Source: Rhodovulum sulfidophilum (GTDB lineage Bacteria > Pseudomonadota > Alphaproteobacteria > Rhodobacterales > Rhodobacteraceae). From it: a stretch of DNA of 64,000 bases. The position numbers and the translations under genes are program-made. This document shows positions 50,881-59,243 of the stretch, in pieces. Below the pieces are notes generated by a model that saw only the letters and a program-made list of their open reading frames with translations, did not search any database and was not told the origin of the DNA. The stretch covers positions 186,001 to 250,000 of the forward strand of contig QFPW01000006.1 in assembly GCA_003241785.1 (NCBI GenBank), read 5' to 3'. Position 1 is the first letter of the stretch. Every line of letters begins with the position of its first letter.

Positions 50881-51290
50881 AGGCGGTGCTCTATCTCTCG
50901 GCCGTGGTCCTGCTCGCGGTCTGCGCCACCTGGGCCTACCGGGTGAACTACGCGACCCAGGACGCGCTCAACCACATCGCCGACCTGCGCGGCGAGATCG
51001 CCGAGGAGCGCGAGGCGCTCGCGGTGCTGCGCGCCGAATGGGCCTATCTCAACCGGCCCGACCGGCTGCGCGAGCTCGTCGCGGCCAACGCCGAGGCGCT
51101 CGGGCTTGTCGAGCTCGCGCCCGAGCAGTTCGGCGAGGTGTCCGAGGCGCCGTTCCCGCCACCGCCGCCGCCCCCCGCGCCGGAGGACCTGGCGCCGGCG
51201 GTGCCGGACGGCGCGACCGAGGGCGCGGTCAAAGGTCCGTCGGGGCACGCCGCGCTCGCCCCGACCCCAGCCCACGGAGCGATCGAATGA
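50877..51290 (+). CDS. ftsL: Cell division protein FtsL
   Basis: A 137-residue bitopic division protein. One membrane helix (VLYLSAVVLLAVCATWAY) is followed by a leucine-zipper-like coiled coil (ALNHIADLRGEIAEEREALAVLRAEWAYL). The C-terminal 50 residues are Pro/Ala-rich. It forms the FtsQLB complex in the periplasm. Sequence conservation in this family is low, so the call rests on topology, coiled coil and position between rsmH and ftsI with ATGA overlaps on both sides. Confidence 0.9.
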   Translation: MKAVLYLSAVVLLAVCATWAYRVNYATQDALNHIADLRGEIAEEREALAVLRAEWAYLNRPDRLRELVAANAEALGLVELAPEQFGEVSEAPFPPPPPPPAPEDLAPAVPDGATEGAVKGPSGHAALAPTPAHGAIE

Positions 51291-53092
51291 TCCGCCGCCC
51301 CCTGCGCCCGCTCGCCCGCATCCTGTCCGCCCGCGCCGCTGGCACCGATCCCGACCTGATCGAGGCGGAGGAGCGCGCGGCCCGGCTCGCCCAGCGGCAC
51401 CGCGAGGAGCGGCGCAAGGCCGAGACCCGGCTGCTCCTGCTCGGCACCGTCTTCATCCTCGGCTTCACCGCCGTCGGCGCGCGCATGGCGCTGCTCTCGG
51501 CGGCGGTGCCGGTGGAGCCCCGCGCCGGCGCCGCCGCCGAGCCGATCCACGCCCAGCGCGCCGATATCGTCGACCGGAACGGCGCGGTGCTCGCGACGAA
51601 CATCGTCACCGCCTCGCTCTACGCGCAGCCGCGCGACCTGATCGATCCGGTCAACGCCGCCACCCAGCTGGCCCGGATCTTTCCCGACCTCGACGCCAGG
51701 GACCTGAGCGAGAAGTTCACCGACGGCCGCAAGTTCATGTGGATCAAGCGCACGATCTCGCCCGAGCAGCGGCAGCGCGTGCATGACATCGGCGAGCCGG
51801 GCCTGCTCTTCGGCCCGCGCGAGGTGCGGCTCTACCCGAACGGCGCGGTCGCCGCGCATGTGCTCGGCGGCGCGAGCTTCGGCCGCGAGGGCGTCGGCGC
51901 GGCCGAGATCGTCGGGACGGCGGGGGTCGAGCGGCAGCTCGACGCGCGGCTGCGCGACCCGGCGCGGGTCGGCGAGCCGCTGCGCCTCTCGATCGATCTC
52001 GACGCGCAGATCGCACTCGAGGACGTGCTCGCCAAGGGCATGGCCGAGATGAACGCCAAGGGCGCGGTCGGGATCCTGATGGAGGCGAAGACCGGCCAGA
52101 TCCGCGCGCTCGCGAGCCTGCCCGATTTCGACCCGAACCTGCGCCCCGCGCTGCCGACCTCGGGCGATCCCGCCGACAGCCCGCTCTTCAACCGCGCCGC
52201 CCAGGGCCGCTACGAGCTCGGCTCGTCGTTCAAGCCGCTCACCGCCGCGCTGGCGCTCGACCGGGGCGAGGCGACGCCCTCGACGATGATCGACACCAAG
52301 GGCCCGATGAAATGGGGCCGGTTCACGATCCGGGATTTCCACGACTACGGCGACCAGCTGACGGTCGAGGACATCCTGGTCCATTCCTCGAACATCGGCG
52401 CCGCGCGGCTCGCGATCGGCAGCGGCGCGGTGGCGCAGAAGGACTTCCTCGGCAGGATCGGCATGCTGTCGCCGGTCCCGGTCGAGCTCAGCGAGGCGGC
52501 GCGCACCGCGCCGATGATCCCGGCGAACTGGTCCGAGCTCTCGACCATGACGATCGGCTTCGGCCACGGGATCGCGGTCACGCCGCTGCATCTCGCGACC
52601 GCCTACGCCGCCCTCGCCAACGGCGGCCTCCTGGTGCATCCGAGCATCATCGCGAGCGACTGGCGCCCGACCGAGGCCGACCGCGTGGTCTCGGCGCATA
52701 CCTCGGACCAGATCCGCGAGATGCTGCGCGCGGTCGTCAGCCGCGGCACCGCGAGCTACGCCGACATCGATGGCTACGAGATCGCCGGCAAGACCGGCAC
52801 GGCGGACAAGCCGCTGCCGGGCGGCGGCTACGCGCGGGACAAGGTGATGTCGACCTTCGCGAGCTTCTTCCCGGCGAGCGATCCGAAATACGTGCTGGTG
52901 ATCAGCCTCGACGAGCCGGTGACCATCATCAACAACACGCGATTCCGCACCGCCGGCCTGACCACGGTCCCGGTCGCGGGCGCCGCGATCAAGCGTCTCG
53001 CGCCCGTGCTCGGACTGCGGCCTCAGCCGAAGCCCGCGCCCGGCCCGACCGCCGAGGCGGCGCGGGTTTACACGCTTGCCGGAAACGACTAG
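51287..53092 (+). CDS. ftsI: Septal peptidoglycan transpeptidase FtsI (PBP3)
   Basis: FtsI is the D,D-transpeptidase that cross-links septal peptidoglycan. The 601-residue protein has a short cytoplasmic N-terminus, one membrane anchor (LLLLGTVFILGFTAVGARM) and a PBP dimer domain (RADIVDRNGAVLATNIVTASLYA). The transpeptidase domain has SxxK in GSSFKPL (serine about residue 313), SxN in HSSNIGAARLA and KTG in AGKTGTAD. The ATG overlaps the ftsL stop. Confidence 0.97.
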   Translation: MIRRPLRPLARILSARAAGTDPDLIEAEERAARLAQRHREERRKAETRLLLLGTVFILGFTAVGARMALLSAAVPVEPRAGAAAEPIHAQRADIVDRNGAVLATNIVTASLYAQPRDLIDPVNAATQLARIFPDLDARDLSEKFTDGRKFMWIKRTISPEQRQRVHDIGEPGLLFGPREVRLYPNGAVAAHVLGGASFGREGVGAAEIVGTAGVERQLDARLRDPARVGEPLRLSIDLDAQIALEDVLAKGMAEMNAKGAVGILMEAKTGQIRALASLPDFDPNLRPALPTSGDPADSPLFNRAAQGRYELGSSFKPLTAALALDRGEATPSTMIDTKGPMKWGRFTIRDFHDYGDQLTVEDILVHSSNIGAARLAIGSGAVAQKDFLGRIGMLSPVPVELSEAARTAPMIPANWSELSTMTIGFGHGIAVTPLHLATAYAALANGGLLVHPSIIASDWRPTEADRVVSAHTSDQIREMLRAVVSRGTASYADIDGYEIAGKTGTADKPLPGGGYARDKVMSTFASFFPASDPKYVLVISLDEPVTIINNTRFRTAGLTTVPVAGAAIKRLAPVLGLRPQPKPAPGPTAEAARVYTLAGND

Positions 53093-53161
53093 CCCGTTCG
53101 GAGGCGCCGCCGGCGCGGGATCATCGGAGAGGCGCCGGTTCCGGACGCGGAGGCTCAGGGC

Positions 53162-54682
53162 ATGGCAGGCGGAAAACGCACGGACAAGCTGACCGGATTC
53201 GAGTCGCTCGGGCTGCTGACCGGAACGCGCAGGGGCGGGGACTGGTCCGGCGCCCTGCCCGAGATCTCCGGCCTCTCGGTCGACAGCCGCGAGACGAAGC
53301 CGGGGCATCTCTTCGCCGCGCTGCCGGGCAGCCGGATGCACGGCGCCGAATTCATTCCCTACGCGATCCGGATGGGGGCGAGCGCCATCCTGACCGACCC
53401 CGAGGGCCTCGCGCGGGTCGAGGCGGCCGAGGGGCCGATGGCGGTCCCGGTGATCGTCTCGGACAATCCCCGCCGCACCCTCGCCATCGCCGCGGCGCGC
53501 TGGTTCAACACCCAGCCCGAGGTGATGGTCGCGGTCACCGGCACCAACGGCAAGACCTCGGTCGCGAGCTTCACCCGGCAGATCTGGGAGGAGCTCGGCG
53601 AGCGGGCGGTCAATTTCGGCACCACCGGCGTCGAGGGCGCGGTCACCGCGCCGCTCCGGCACACCACGCCGGAGCCCCTGACGCTGCATGCGCTGCTCGC
53701 CGATCTCGCGATCCAGGGCGTGACCCACGCCGCGATGGAGGCGTCGAGCCACGGGCTCGACCAGCACCGGCTCGACGGGGTGCGGCTCGAGGCGGCCGGG
53801 TTCACCAACATCACCCGCGACCATCTCGACTATCACGCCGACGCCGAGGTCTATTTCGCCGCCAAGCGCGGGCTCTTCGAGCGCGTGCTGCCGCGCGGCG
53901 CCACCGCCGTCATCAACGTCGACGACCCGCGCGGCCCGGACCTGCGCCGCGTCGCCGAGGGGCGCGGCCAGCGGGTGATCGCGGTCGGCAAGGCCGAGGG
54001 GTCGGAGCTGCGGGTCATCGGCCAGCGGTTCGACGCCACGGGGCAGGACCTGCTCTTCGCCTGGGCCGGGCGCAGCCACAAGGCGCGGCTCGACCTCATC
54101 GGCGGCTTCCAGGCGCATAACGCGCTGGTGGCGCTCGGCCTCGTGATCGGCTCGGGCGGCAACGCCGGCGCCGCGATCGACGCGCTGGAGCGGCTCCGGA
54201 CCGTGCGCGGCCGGATGGAACGGGCGGCGACGCGCACCAACGGGGCCCAGGTCTTCGTCGATTACGCCCATACGCCGGACGCGGTCGCGACCGCGCTCCG
54301 CGCGCTCCGCCCGCATGTGATGGGGCGGATCGTGCTGGTCTTCGGCGCCGGGGGCGACCGCGACAAGGGCAAGCGGCCGCTGATGGGCCGGGCCGCCGCC
54401 GAGGGGGCGGACGTCGTCTATGTGACCGACGACAACCCGCGCGGCGAGGATCCGGCGGTGATCCGCGCCGAGGTGATGGCCGGCTGCCCGGAGGCGGTCG
54501 AGATCGGCGACCGGGCCGAGGCGATCCTGACGGCGGTCGACACGCTGCAGCCGGGCGACGCGCTCCTGATCGCCGGCAAGGGGCACGAGACCGGGCAGAT
54601 CGTCGGCGACGACGTGCTGCCCTTCGACGACATCGAGCAGGCGAGCGTCGCGGTCGCGGCGCTCGACGGGCTCGGGGCGTGA
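53162..54682 (+). CDS. murE: UDP-N-acetylmuramoyl-L-alanyl-D-glutamate--2,6-diaminopimelate ligase
   Basis: MurE adds meso-diaminopimelate to the growing stem peptide. The 506-residue protein has LSVDSRETKPGHLFAAL, the P-loop AVTGTNGKTSVASF, and VDYAHTPDAVATAL. The DNPRGEDP motif marks diaminopimelate rather than lysine specificity. ATG at 53162 has GGAGG upstream. It lies 69 bases after ftsI and 22 before murF. Confidence 0.97.
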   Translation: MAGGKRTDKLTGFESLGLLTGTRRGGDWSGALPEISGLSVDSRETKPGHLFAALPGSRMHGAEFIPYAIRMGASAILTDPEGLARVEAAEGPMAVPVIVSDNPRRTLAIAAARWFNTQPEVMVAVTGTNGKTSVASFTRQIWEELGERAVNFGTTGVEGAVTAPLRHTTPEPLTLHALLADLAIQGVTHAAMEASSHGLDQHRLDGVRLEAAGFTNITRDHLDYHADAEVYFAAKRGLFERVLPRGATAVINVDDPRGPDLRRVAEGRGQRVIAVGKAEGSELRVIGQRFDATGQDLLFAWAGRSHKARLDLIGGFQAHNALVALGLVIGSGGNAGAAIDALERLRTVRGRMERAATRTNGAQVFVDYAHTPDAVATALRALRPHVMGRIVLVFGAGGDRDKGKRPLMGRAAAEGADVVYVTDDNPRGEDPAVIRAEVMAGCPEAVEIGDRAEAILTAVDTLQPGDALLIAGKGHETGQIVGDDVLPFDDIEQASVAVAALDGLGA

Positions 54683-54704
54683 GGCGCGGGGAAGGACCGG
54701 AGGA

Positions 54705-56153
54705 ATGACGGTGCTCTGGACGCGCGAGACGGCGGTCGCGGCGACCGGCGGGCGGTCGGGACCGGACTGGACCGCGACCGGGGTCTCGATCGACACCCGC
54801 TCGCTCTTGCCGGGCGATCTCTTCGTCGCGCTGACCGCCGCGCGCGACGGCCATGAATTCGTCGCCGAGGCGCTGGCGCGCGGCGCGGCCGCGGCGCTGG
54901 TCTCCCGCATCCCGGAGGGCGTGGCCCCCGACGCGCCGCTTCTCGTCGTGCCCGACGTGCTCGAGGGGCTGCGCGCGCTCGGCCGCGCCGCCCGCGCCCG
55001 GTTCCGGGGGCGGGTGGTCGCGGTGACGGGATCGGTCGGCAAGACCGGCACCAAGGAGATGCTGCGCGCCGCGCTCGGCGCCCAGGGTCGCACCCACGCC
55101 GCCGACAAGAGCTTCAACAACCACTGGGGCGTGCCGCTCACGCTGGCGCGGATGCCCGAGGACGCCGATTACGCGGTGATCGAGATCGGCATGAACGCCC
55201 CCGGCGAGATCGCGCCGCTGGCGCGGCTCGCCCGGCCGCACGTGGCGATGGTTACGACGGTCGCGGCGGTGCATCTCGCGGCCTTCGACGATCTCGACGG
55301 CATCGCGCGGGAGAAGGCGGCGATCTTCGCCGGGCTCGAGCCGGGCGGGACGGCGATCCTCAACCGCGACATCCCGCAATATCCGATCCTGCTCCGCGCC
55401 GCGCGCCGCGCCGGGGCCCGGCCGGTGCGCTTCGGCGGGCTCGGCCGGCCCGAATACCGGCTGCTCGACGCGCAGGTCGGCGCCGAGGGCACCTCGATCG
55501 CCGCGCGCCGCGCCGGCGAGACCTTCTTCTTCAAGCTCGCGGCGCCCGGCGCGCATCTCGCGCTCAACGCGCTCGGCGCGCTCGCCTCGGTCGAGGCGCT
55601 GGGCGCCGATCTCGCGCGGGGCGCGCTGGCGCTCGCCGGATGGCGCCCGCCGGAGGGGCGGGGCGCGCGCTGGACCGTGCTGCTCGGCCCCGGCGGGCTC
55701 GACGGGTCGATCCGGCTGATCGACGAGAGCTACAACGCGAACCCCGCCGCGATGGCGGCGGCGCTCGAGGTCTTCGCCGCCGAGGCGCCGGTCGACGGCC
55801 AGGGCCGGGTCGGACGCGGCCGGCGCGTCGCCTTCCTCGGCGACATGCTGGAGCTCGGCCCGACCGAGCGCGCGCTGCACGAGGGCCTCGCCACCGTGCC
55901 GTCGATGCGCGCCGTCACCAAGGTGCATTGCGCCGGCGGCCGGATGCGCGCGCTCTACGACGTTCTGCCCCGCGACCAGCGCGGCGAATGGTTCGAGACC
56001 GCCGAGGCGATGGCCGCGCAGGTCGCGCAGCTGCTCGACGCGGGCGACGTCGCGATGGTGAAGGGCTCGCTCGGCTCCAAGGTCGGCCGGGTGGTCGAGG
56101 CGATCAAGCGGCTCGGCGACGCCCGGCCGCCCGAGGCGGTCGACCGGGACTAG
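54705..56153 (+). CDS. murF: UDP-N-acetylmuramoyl-tripeptide--D-alanyl-D-alanine ligase
   Basis: MurF adds the D-Ala-D-Ala dipeptide. The 482-residue protein has VSIDTRSLLPGDLFVAL, the P-loop AVTGSVGKTGTKEML, FNNHWGVPLTLARM, the ATP-binding IIEIGMNAPGEI-like VIEIGMNAPGEI, and DESYNANPAAM in the C-terminal domain. AGGAATG includes its start, and GGAGG precedes it. Confidence 0.97.
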   Translation: MTVLWTRETAVAATGGRSGPDWTATGVSIDTRSLLPGDLFVALTAARDGHEFVAEALARGAAAALVSRIPEGVAPDAPLLVVPDVLEGLRALGRAARARFRGRVVAVTGSVGKTGTKEMLRAALGAQGRTHAADKSFNNHWGVPLTLARMPEDADYAVIEIGMNAPGEIAPLARLARPHVAMVTTVAAVHLAAFDDLDGIAREKAAIFAGLEPGGTAILNRDIPQYPILLRAARRAGARPVRFGGLGRPEYRLLDAQVGAEGTSIAARRAGETFFFKLAAPGAHLALNALGALASVEALGADLARGALALAGWRPPEGRGARWTVLLGPGGLDGSIRLIDESYNANPAAMAAALEVFAAEAPVDGQGRVGRGRRVAFLGDMLELGPTERALHEGLATVPSMRAVTKVHCAGGRMRALYDVLPRDQRGEWFETAEAMAAQVAQLLDAGDVAMVKGSLGSKVGRVVEAIKRLGDARPPEAVDRD

Positions 56154-56255
56154 CGGGGCGGCGTCGCCCCGGGGCGACGAAGACGAAGAACAACAACGAT
56201 CCGGCCCCGGCGGTCCGGTGACAACCAACGAAGGCTGCGAGCGGACAGGCCCCGA

Positions 56256-57341
56256 ATGCTGTATTTCTTGACCGAGTTCTCGACCCAACTCTCTTTCCTC
56301 AACGTCTTCCGATACATCACCTTCCGGGCCGGCGGCGCCTTCATGACGGCGCTGGTGTTCGGCTTCCTGTTCGGCCGGCCGCTGATCGACTTCCTCCGGC
56401 TGCGCCAGGGCCGGGGCCAGCCGATCCGCTCGGACGGGCCGCAGAGCCATATCGTCTCCAAGGCGGGCACGCCCACGATGGGCGGGCTGCTCATCCTCTC
56501 GGCGCTCTTCGTCTCGACGCTGCTCTGGGCGCGCTGGGACAACGGCTTCGTCTGGATGGTGCTGTTCGTCACGCTCGGCTTCGGGCTGATCGGCTTCGCC
56601 GACGACTATGCCAAGGTGAAGCGCCAGACGGTCGACGGCGTGTCGGGCAAGATCCGCCTCGCCGCCGGTTTCCTGATCGCGCTGATCGCCGGCGCCTGGG
56701 CGATGTACCTGCATCCCGCCGGTCTGGCCGGCATGCTGGCCTTTCCGGTCTTCAAGAGCCTGCTGCTGCCGCTCGGCTGGCTGTTCCTGCCCTTCGCGCT
56801 CCTCGTGATCGTCGGCGCGGCGAACGCGGTCAACCTGACCGACGGGCTCGACGGGCTCGCGATCATGCCGGTGATGATCGCCGCAGGCGCCTTCGGCATC
56901 ATCGCCTATGTCGTCGGCCATGCGAATTTCGCGCAGTATCTCGACGTCCATTTCGTGCCCGGCACCGGCGAGATCACCGTCTTCGTCGCGGCGCTGATCG
57001 GCGGCGGGCTCGGCTTTCTCTGGTACAACGCGCCCCCCGCGGCGGTCTTCATGGGCGACACCGGCAGCCTGGCGCTCGGCGGCGCGCTCGGGGCGATCGC
57101 GGTCGCGACCAAGCACGAGATCGTGCTCGCCATCGTCGGCGGCCTCTTCGTGGTCGAGGCGCTCTCGGTCATCATCCAGGTCGGCTACTACAAGCGCACC
57201 AAGAAGCGGGTCTTCCTGATGGCGCCGATCCACCACCACTACGAGAAGAAGGGCTGGGCCGAGCCCCAGATCGTGATCCGGTTCTGGATCGTCAGCCTGA
57301 TCCTCGCCGTGATCGGCCTCGCCACGCTGAAGCTGCGCTGA
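56256..57341 (+). CDS. mraY: Phospho-N-acetylmuramoyl-pentapeptide-transferase
   Basis: MraY transfers phospho-MurNAc-pentapeptide to undecaprenyl phosphate to make lipid I in the inner membrane. The 361-residue protein has about ten membrane segments, KAGTPTMGGLLIL, the catalytic pair in GFADDYAKV, the metal-site NLTDGLDGLA and the histidine motif APIHHHYEKKGW. The 102-base gap after murF has a perfect palindrome GTCGCCCCGGGGCGAC (56163-56178). Two further hairpins lie after its stop. Confidence 0.97.
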   Translation: MLYFLTEFSTQLSFLNVFRYITFRAGGAFMTALVFGFLFGRPLIDFLRLRQGRGQPIRSDGPQSHIVSKAGTPTMGGLLILSALFVSTLLWARWDNGFVWMVLFVTLGFGLIGFADDYAKVKRQTVDGVSGKIRLAAGFLIALIAGAWAMYLHPAGLAGMLAFPVFKSLLLPLGWLFLPFALLVIVGAANAVNLTDGLDGLAIMPVMIAAGAFGIIAYVVGHANFAQYLDVHFVPGTGEITVFVAALIGGGLGFLWYNAPPAAVFMGDTGSLALGGALGAIAVATKHEIVLAIVGGLFVVEALSVIIQVGYYKRTKKRVFLMAPIHHHYEKKGWAEPQIVIRFWIVSLILAVIGLATLKLR

Positions 57342-57347
57342 GGCAGC

Positions 57348-57408
57348 CGGCGGCGGGCCAAACCCCGCCGCCGCCGGCGCGGCGCGACCATCGGTCGCTT
57401 GCCGCGCC
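57348..57408 (+). terminator. Two adjacent GC-rich hairpins after mraY
   Basis: The first stem pairs CGGCGGCGGG (57348-57357) with CCCGCCGCCG (57364-57373). The second pairs GGCGCGGC-GCGACC (57376-57389) with GGTCGC-tt-GCCGCGCC (57393-57408). No T-tract follows, so this is not a textbook intrinsic terminator. The double structure may still end or slow transcription between mraY and the inserted RTX gene. Confidence 0.5.
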
Positions 57409-57453
57409 GCGCCCGCGCCTTACGTCGGCGGGACCGGCGAAAAGGAGCGAGCG

Positions 57454-59169
57454 ATGGCGACCTACTTCCTCTCCGCGAACCGCGAGAGCGTCCAGGAGGA
57501 CCCGTTCCTCCTCCTGCTCAGCGGCGGCAGCATCCTCGGGCTCTGGAGCGACCTCCATCCCGATCCGGGCGTCGCGGGCCATTACGGCGTCTACGGGCGC
57601 ATCTGGGCCGGCGACCTGAGCGGCGCGGGCCTGGCGGACGCGCCGGTCCCCGACCTCACCGACGACATCCAGCGTTCCCCGAGCGCCACCGGCTTCGCCG
57701 ACGGCGGCTTCGCGGTGACCTTCGAGAGCCGGGGCGCCTCCGCGCGCGACGGGACCGACGACCCCTACTACGACACCTACGTGAAATTCTACGACGCGGA
57801 CGGCGCGCAGCGCGGCGAGGCGCGGCAGGTCACCCGCAACCTCGGCGAGGACCAGCGCGCCGCCGGGATCGTCACGCTTTCGAACGACCAGTCGATCACG
57901 CTCGTCGCGCGCCACGTCGGCGCCGGCGACTACGACCTGGTCGCCTACCGGCATGGCGCCGAGGGCCGGACGATCGGCGGCGGCCGCAAGCTGGTCGAGG
58001 ACGCCGGGGTCTATGTGAGCTCGCTGACCGGGGCGGGCTACAATCATCCGGACATCGCCGCCGGGGCGCGCGGGACCTACGCCGTCGCCTGGCACGAGCG
58101 GGTCGACCTCGGCGACGACCGCAAGGGCTACGCGGTCAAGGCGCGCGTCTTCGAGGCCGACGGCGCGCCGGTCTCCGCCGAGCGGGTGATCGCCCCGGTG
58201 ATCCGGAGCGAGACCGAGACCTTCGGCCTCGAACAGGTCGCCCCGAAGCTGACCGGGCGCGACGCCGGCGGCTACGCGATCGCCTGGGACCGGGAGAAGA
58301 GCGATTCCGGCTCCGGCCGCGACGTCTACTTCCGCCTGCTCGACGCCGAGGGCGCGCCGGCGACCAGGGCGGTGCGGGTCAACACGGACCGCAAGTCGAA
58401 CGACCAATTCGTCGAGGACGTCGTCGACCTCGGCCGGGGCAACACGCTCGTCACCTATTCGACCACGATCCCGGACGCGTTCGACGACATATTCGACGGC
58501 CACCACCTGATGGGCCGGGTGATGGGCCCGGATGGCCGCTGGCTCACCAAGTCGTTCCGGATCACCGAGGAGATCCAGAACGAGTTCGGCGGCGGCAACA
58601 CCGTCGTCAACGCGCGGGGCGAGCTGGTCTCGACCTATTCCGCCGAGCTCTCCTACGCCATGAGCGAGGATGTGCTGATCACCTCCCGCGCGCTGACGCT
58701 GCCCTGGCGCGATGGCGGTCGGGGCGACGAGGTGCTGCGCGGCACGCTGGTCAACGACCGGATCTCGGGCGGGGCCGGCGACGACCGGATCCACGGCGCC
58801 ACCGGCGACGACAGCCTGTCGGGCGGGACGGGCGACGACACCCTCTATGGCAACGACGGCGACGACACGCTGGTTGGCGGCCGGGGGGACGACAGGCTCG
58901 TCGGCGGGGCGGGCGACGACCGGCTGCGCGGCGGGCCGGGGGAGGACGTCTTCGTCTTCACCGGCGGCGGCCGCGACGTGGTCGAGGGCTTCCGGCGCGG
59001 GACCGATCTCCTCGAGATCGGCGGCGCGTCGCGCGACGATATCCGCGAGCTCCTCGCCTCCGGCCGGCAGCACCGCGCGGACGCGGTGCTCGACCTCGGC
59101 GGCGGCGATTCGATCCGGCTCAAGGGCACCGACCTCGCCGATCTCGCGCTCTCCGACTTCCTGCTCTGA
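57454..59169 (+). CDS. RTX-type calcium-binding protein inserted in the dcw cluster
   Basis: A 571-residue protein. The N-terminal 420 residues are a beta-rich region with repeated motifs such as GGFAVTFESRG, GTYAVAWHERVD and GGYAIAWDREK, resembling the beta-propeller-like sensory repeats of secreted proteins. Residues about 425-509 contain RTX nonapeptides (GGAGDDRIHG, GGTGDDTLYG, GGRGDDRLVG, GGAGDDRLRG), followed by a C-terminus ending in LADLALSDFLL. There is no Sec signal peptide, so type I secretion through a C-terminal signal is expected. GGAGCGAGCG precedes the ATG. No secretion genes lie nearby. Function unknown, possibly an extracellular matrix or adhesion protein. Confidence 0.87.
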   Translation: MATYFLSANRESVQEDPFLLLLSGGSILGLWSDLHPDPGVAGHYGVYGRIWAGDLSGAGLADAPVPDLTDDIQRSPSATGFADGGFAVTFESRGASARDGTDDPYYDTYVKFYDADGAQRGEARQVTRNLGEDQRAAGIVTLSNDQSITLVARHVGAGDYDLVAYRHGAEGRTIGGGRKLVEDAGVYVSSLTGAGYNHPDIAAGARGTYAVAWHERVDLGDDRKGYAVKARVFEADGAPVSAERVIAPVIRSETETFGLEQVAPKLTGRDAGGYAIAWDREKSDSGSGRDVYFRLLDAEGAPATRAVRVNTDRKSNDQFVEDVVDLGRGNTLVTYSTTIPDAFDDIFDGHHLMGRVMGPDGRWLTKSFRITEEIQNEFGGGNTVVNARGELVSTYSAELSYAMSEDVLITSRALTLPWRDGGRGDEVLRGTLVNDRISGGAGDDRIHGATGDDSLSGGTGDDTLYGNDGDDTLVGGRGDDRLVGGAGDDRLRGGPGEDVFVFTGGGRDVVEGFRRGTDLLEIGGASRDDIRELLASGRQHRADAVLDLGGGDSIRLKGTDLADLALSDFLL

Positions 59170-59186
59170 GCCCCCGCCGGGGCAAA

Positions 59187-59215
59187 TTGCATCCGCCGCC
59201 GAACCCGGGCATTGT
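59187..59215 (+). promoter_or_regulatory. Possible promoter for murD
   Basis: TTGCAT (59187-59192), a 17-base spacer and CATTGT (59210-59215). The -35 and spacing equal those of the rimP promoter, but the -10 is weak. A small GCCCC/GGGGC hairpin (59170-59182) just after the RTX stop precedes it. A separate promoter would be needed if transcription from mraZ stops before the RTX gene. Confidence 0.3.
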
Positions 59216-59243
59216 CCGCGCGCCGCAACGAAGGAGTGCCGCC

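Noticed and set aside
51044..55141. Minus-strand open frame of about 1365 codons opposite ftsI and murE
   Set aside because: Antisense of canonical division genes, with a composition typical of a shadow frame.
54096..57239. Minus-strand open frame of about 1050 codons opposite murE, murF and mraY
   Set aside because: Antisense of three canonical dcw genes, with no domain and a shadow-type amino-acid composition.
57454..59169. Horizontally acquired island around the RTX gene
   Set aside because: Base composition and codon use look like the neighbours and no integrase, IS or tRNA flank is present. Insertion is suggested only by gene order.
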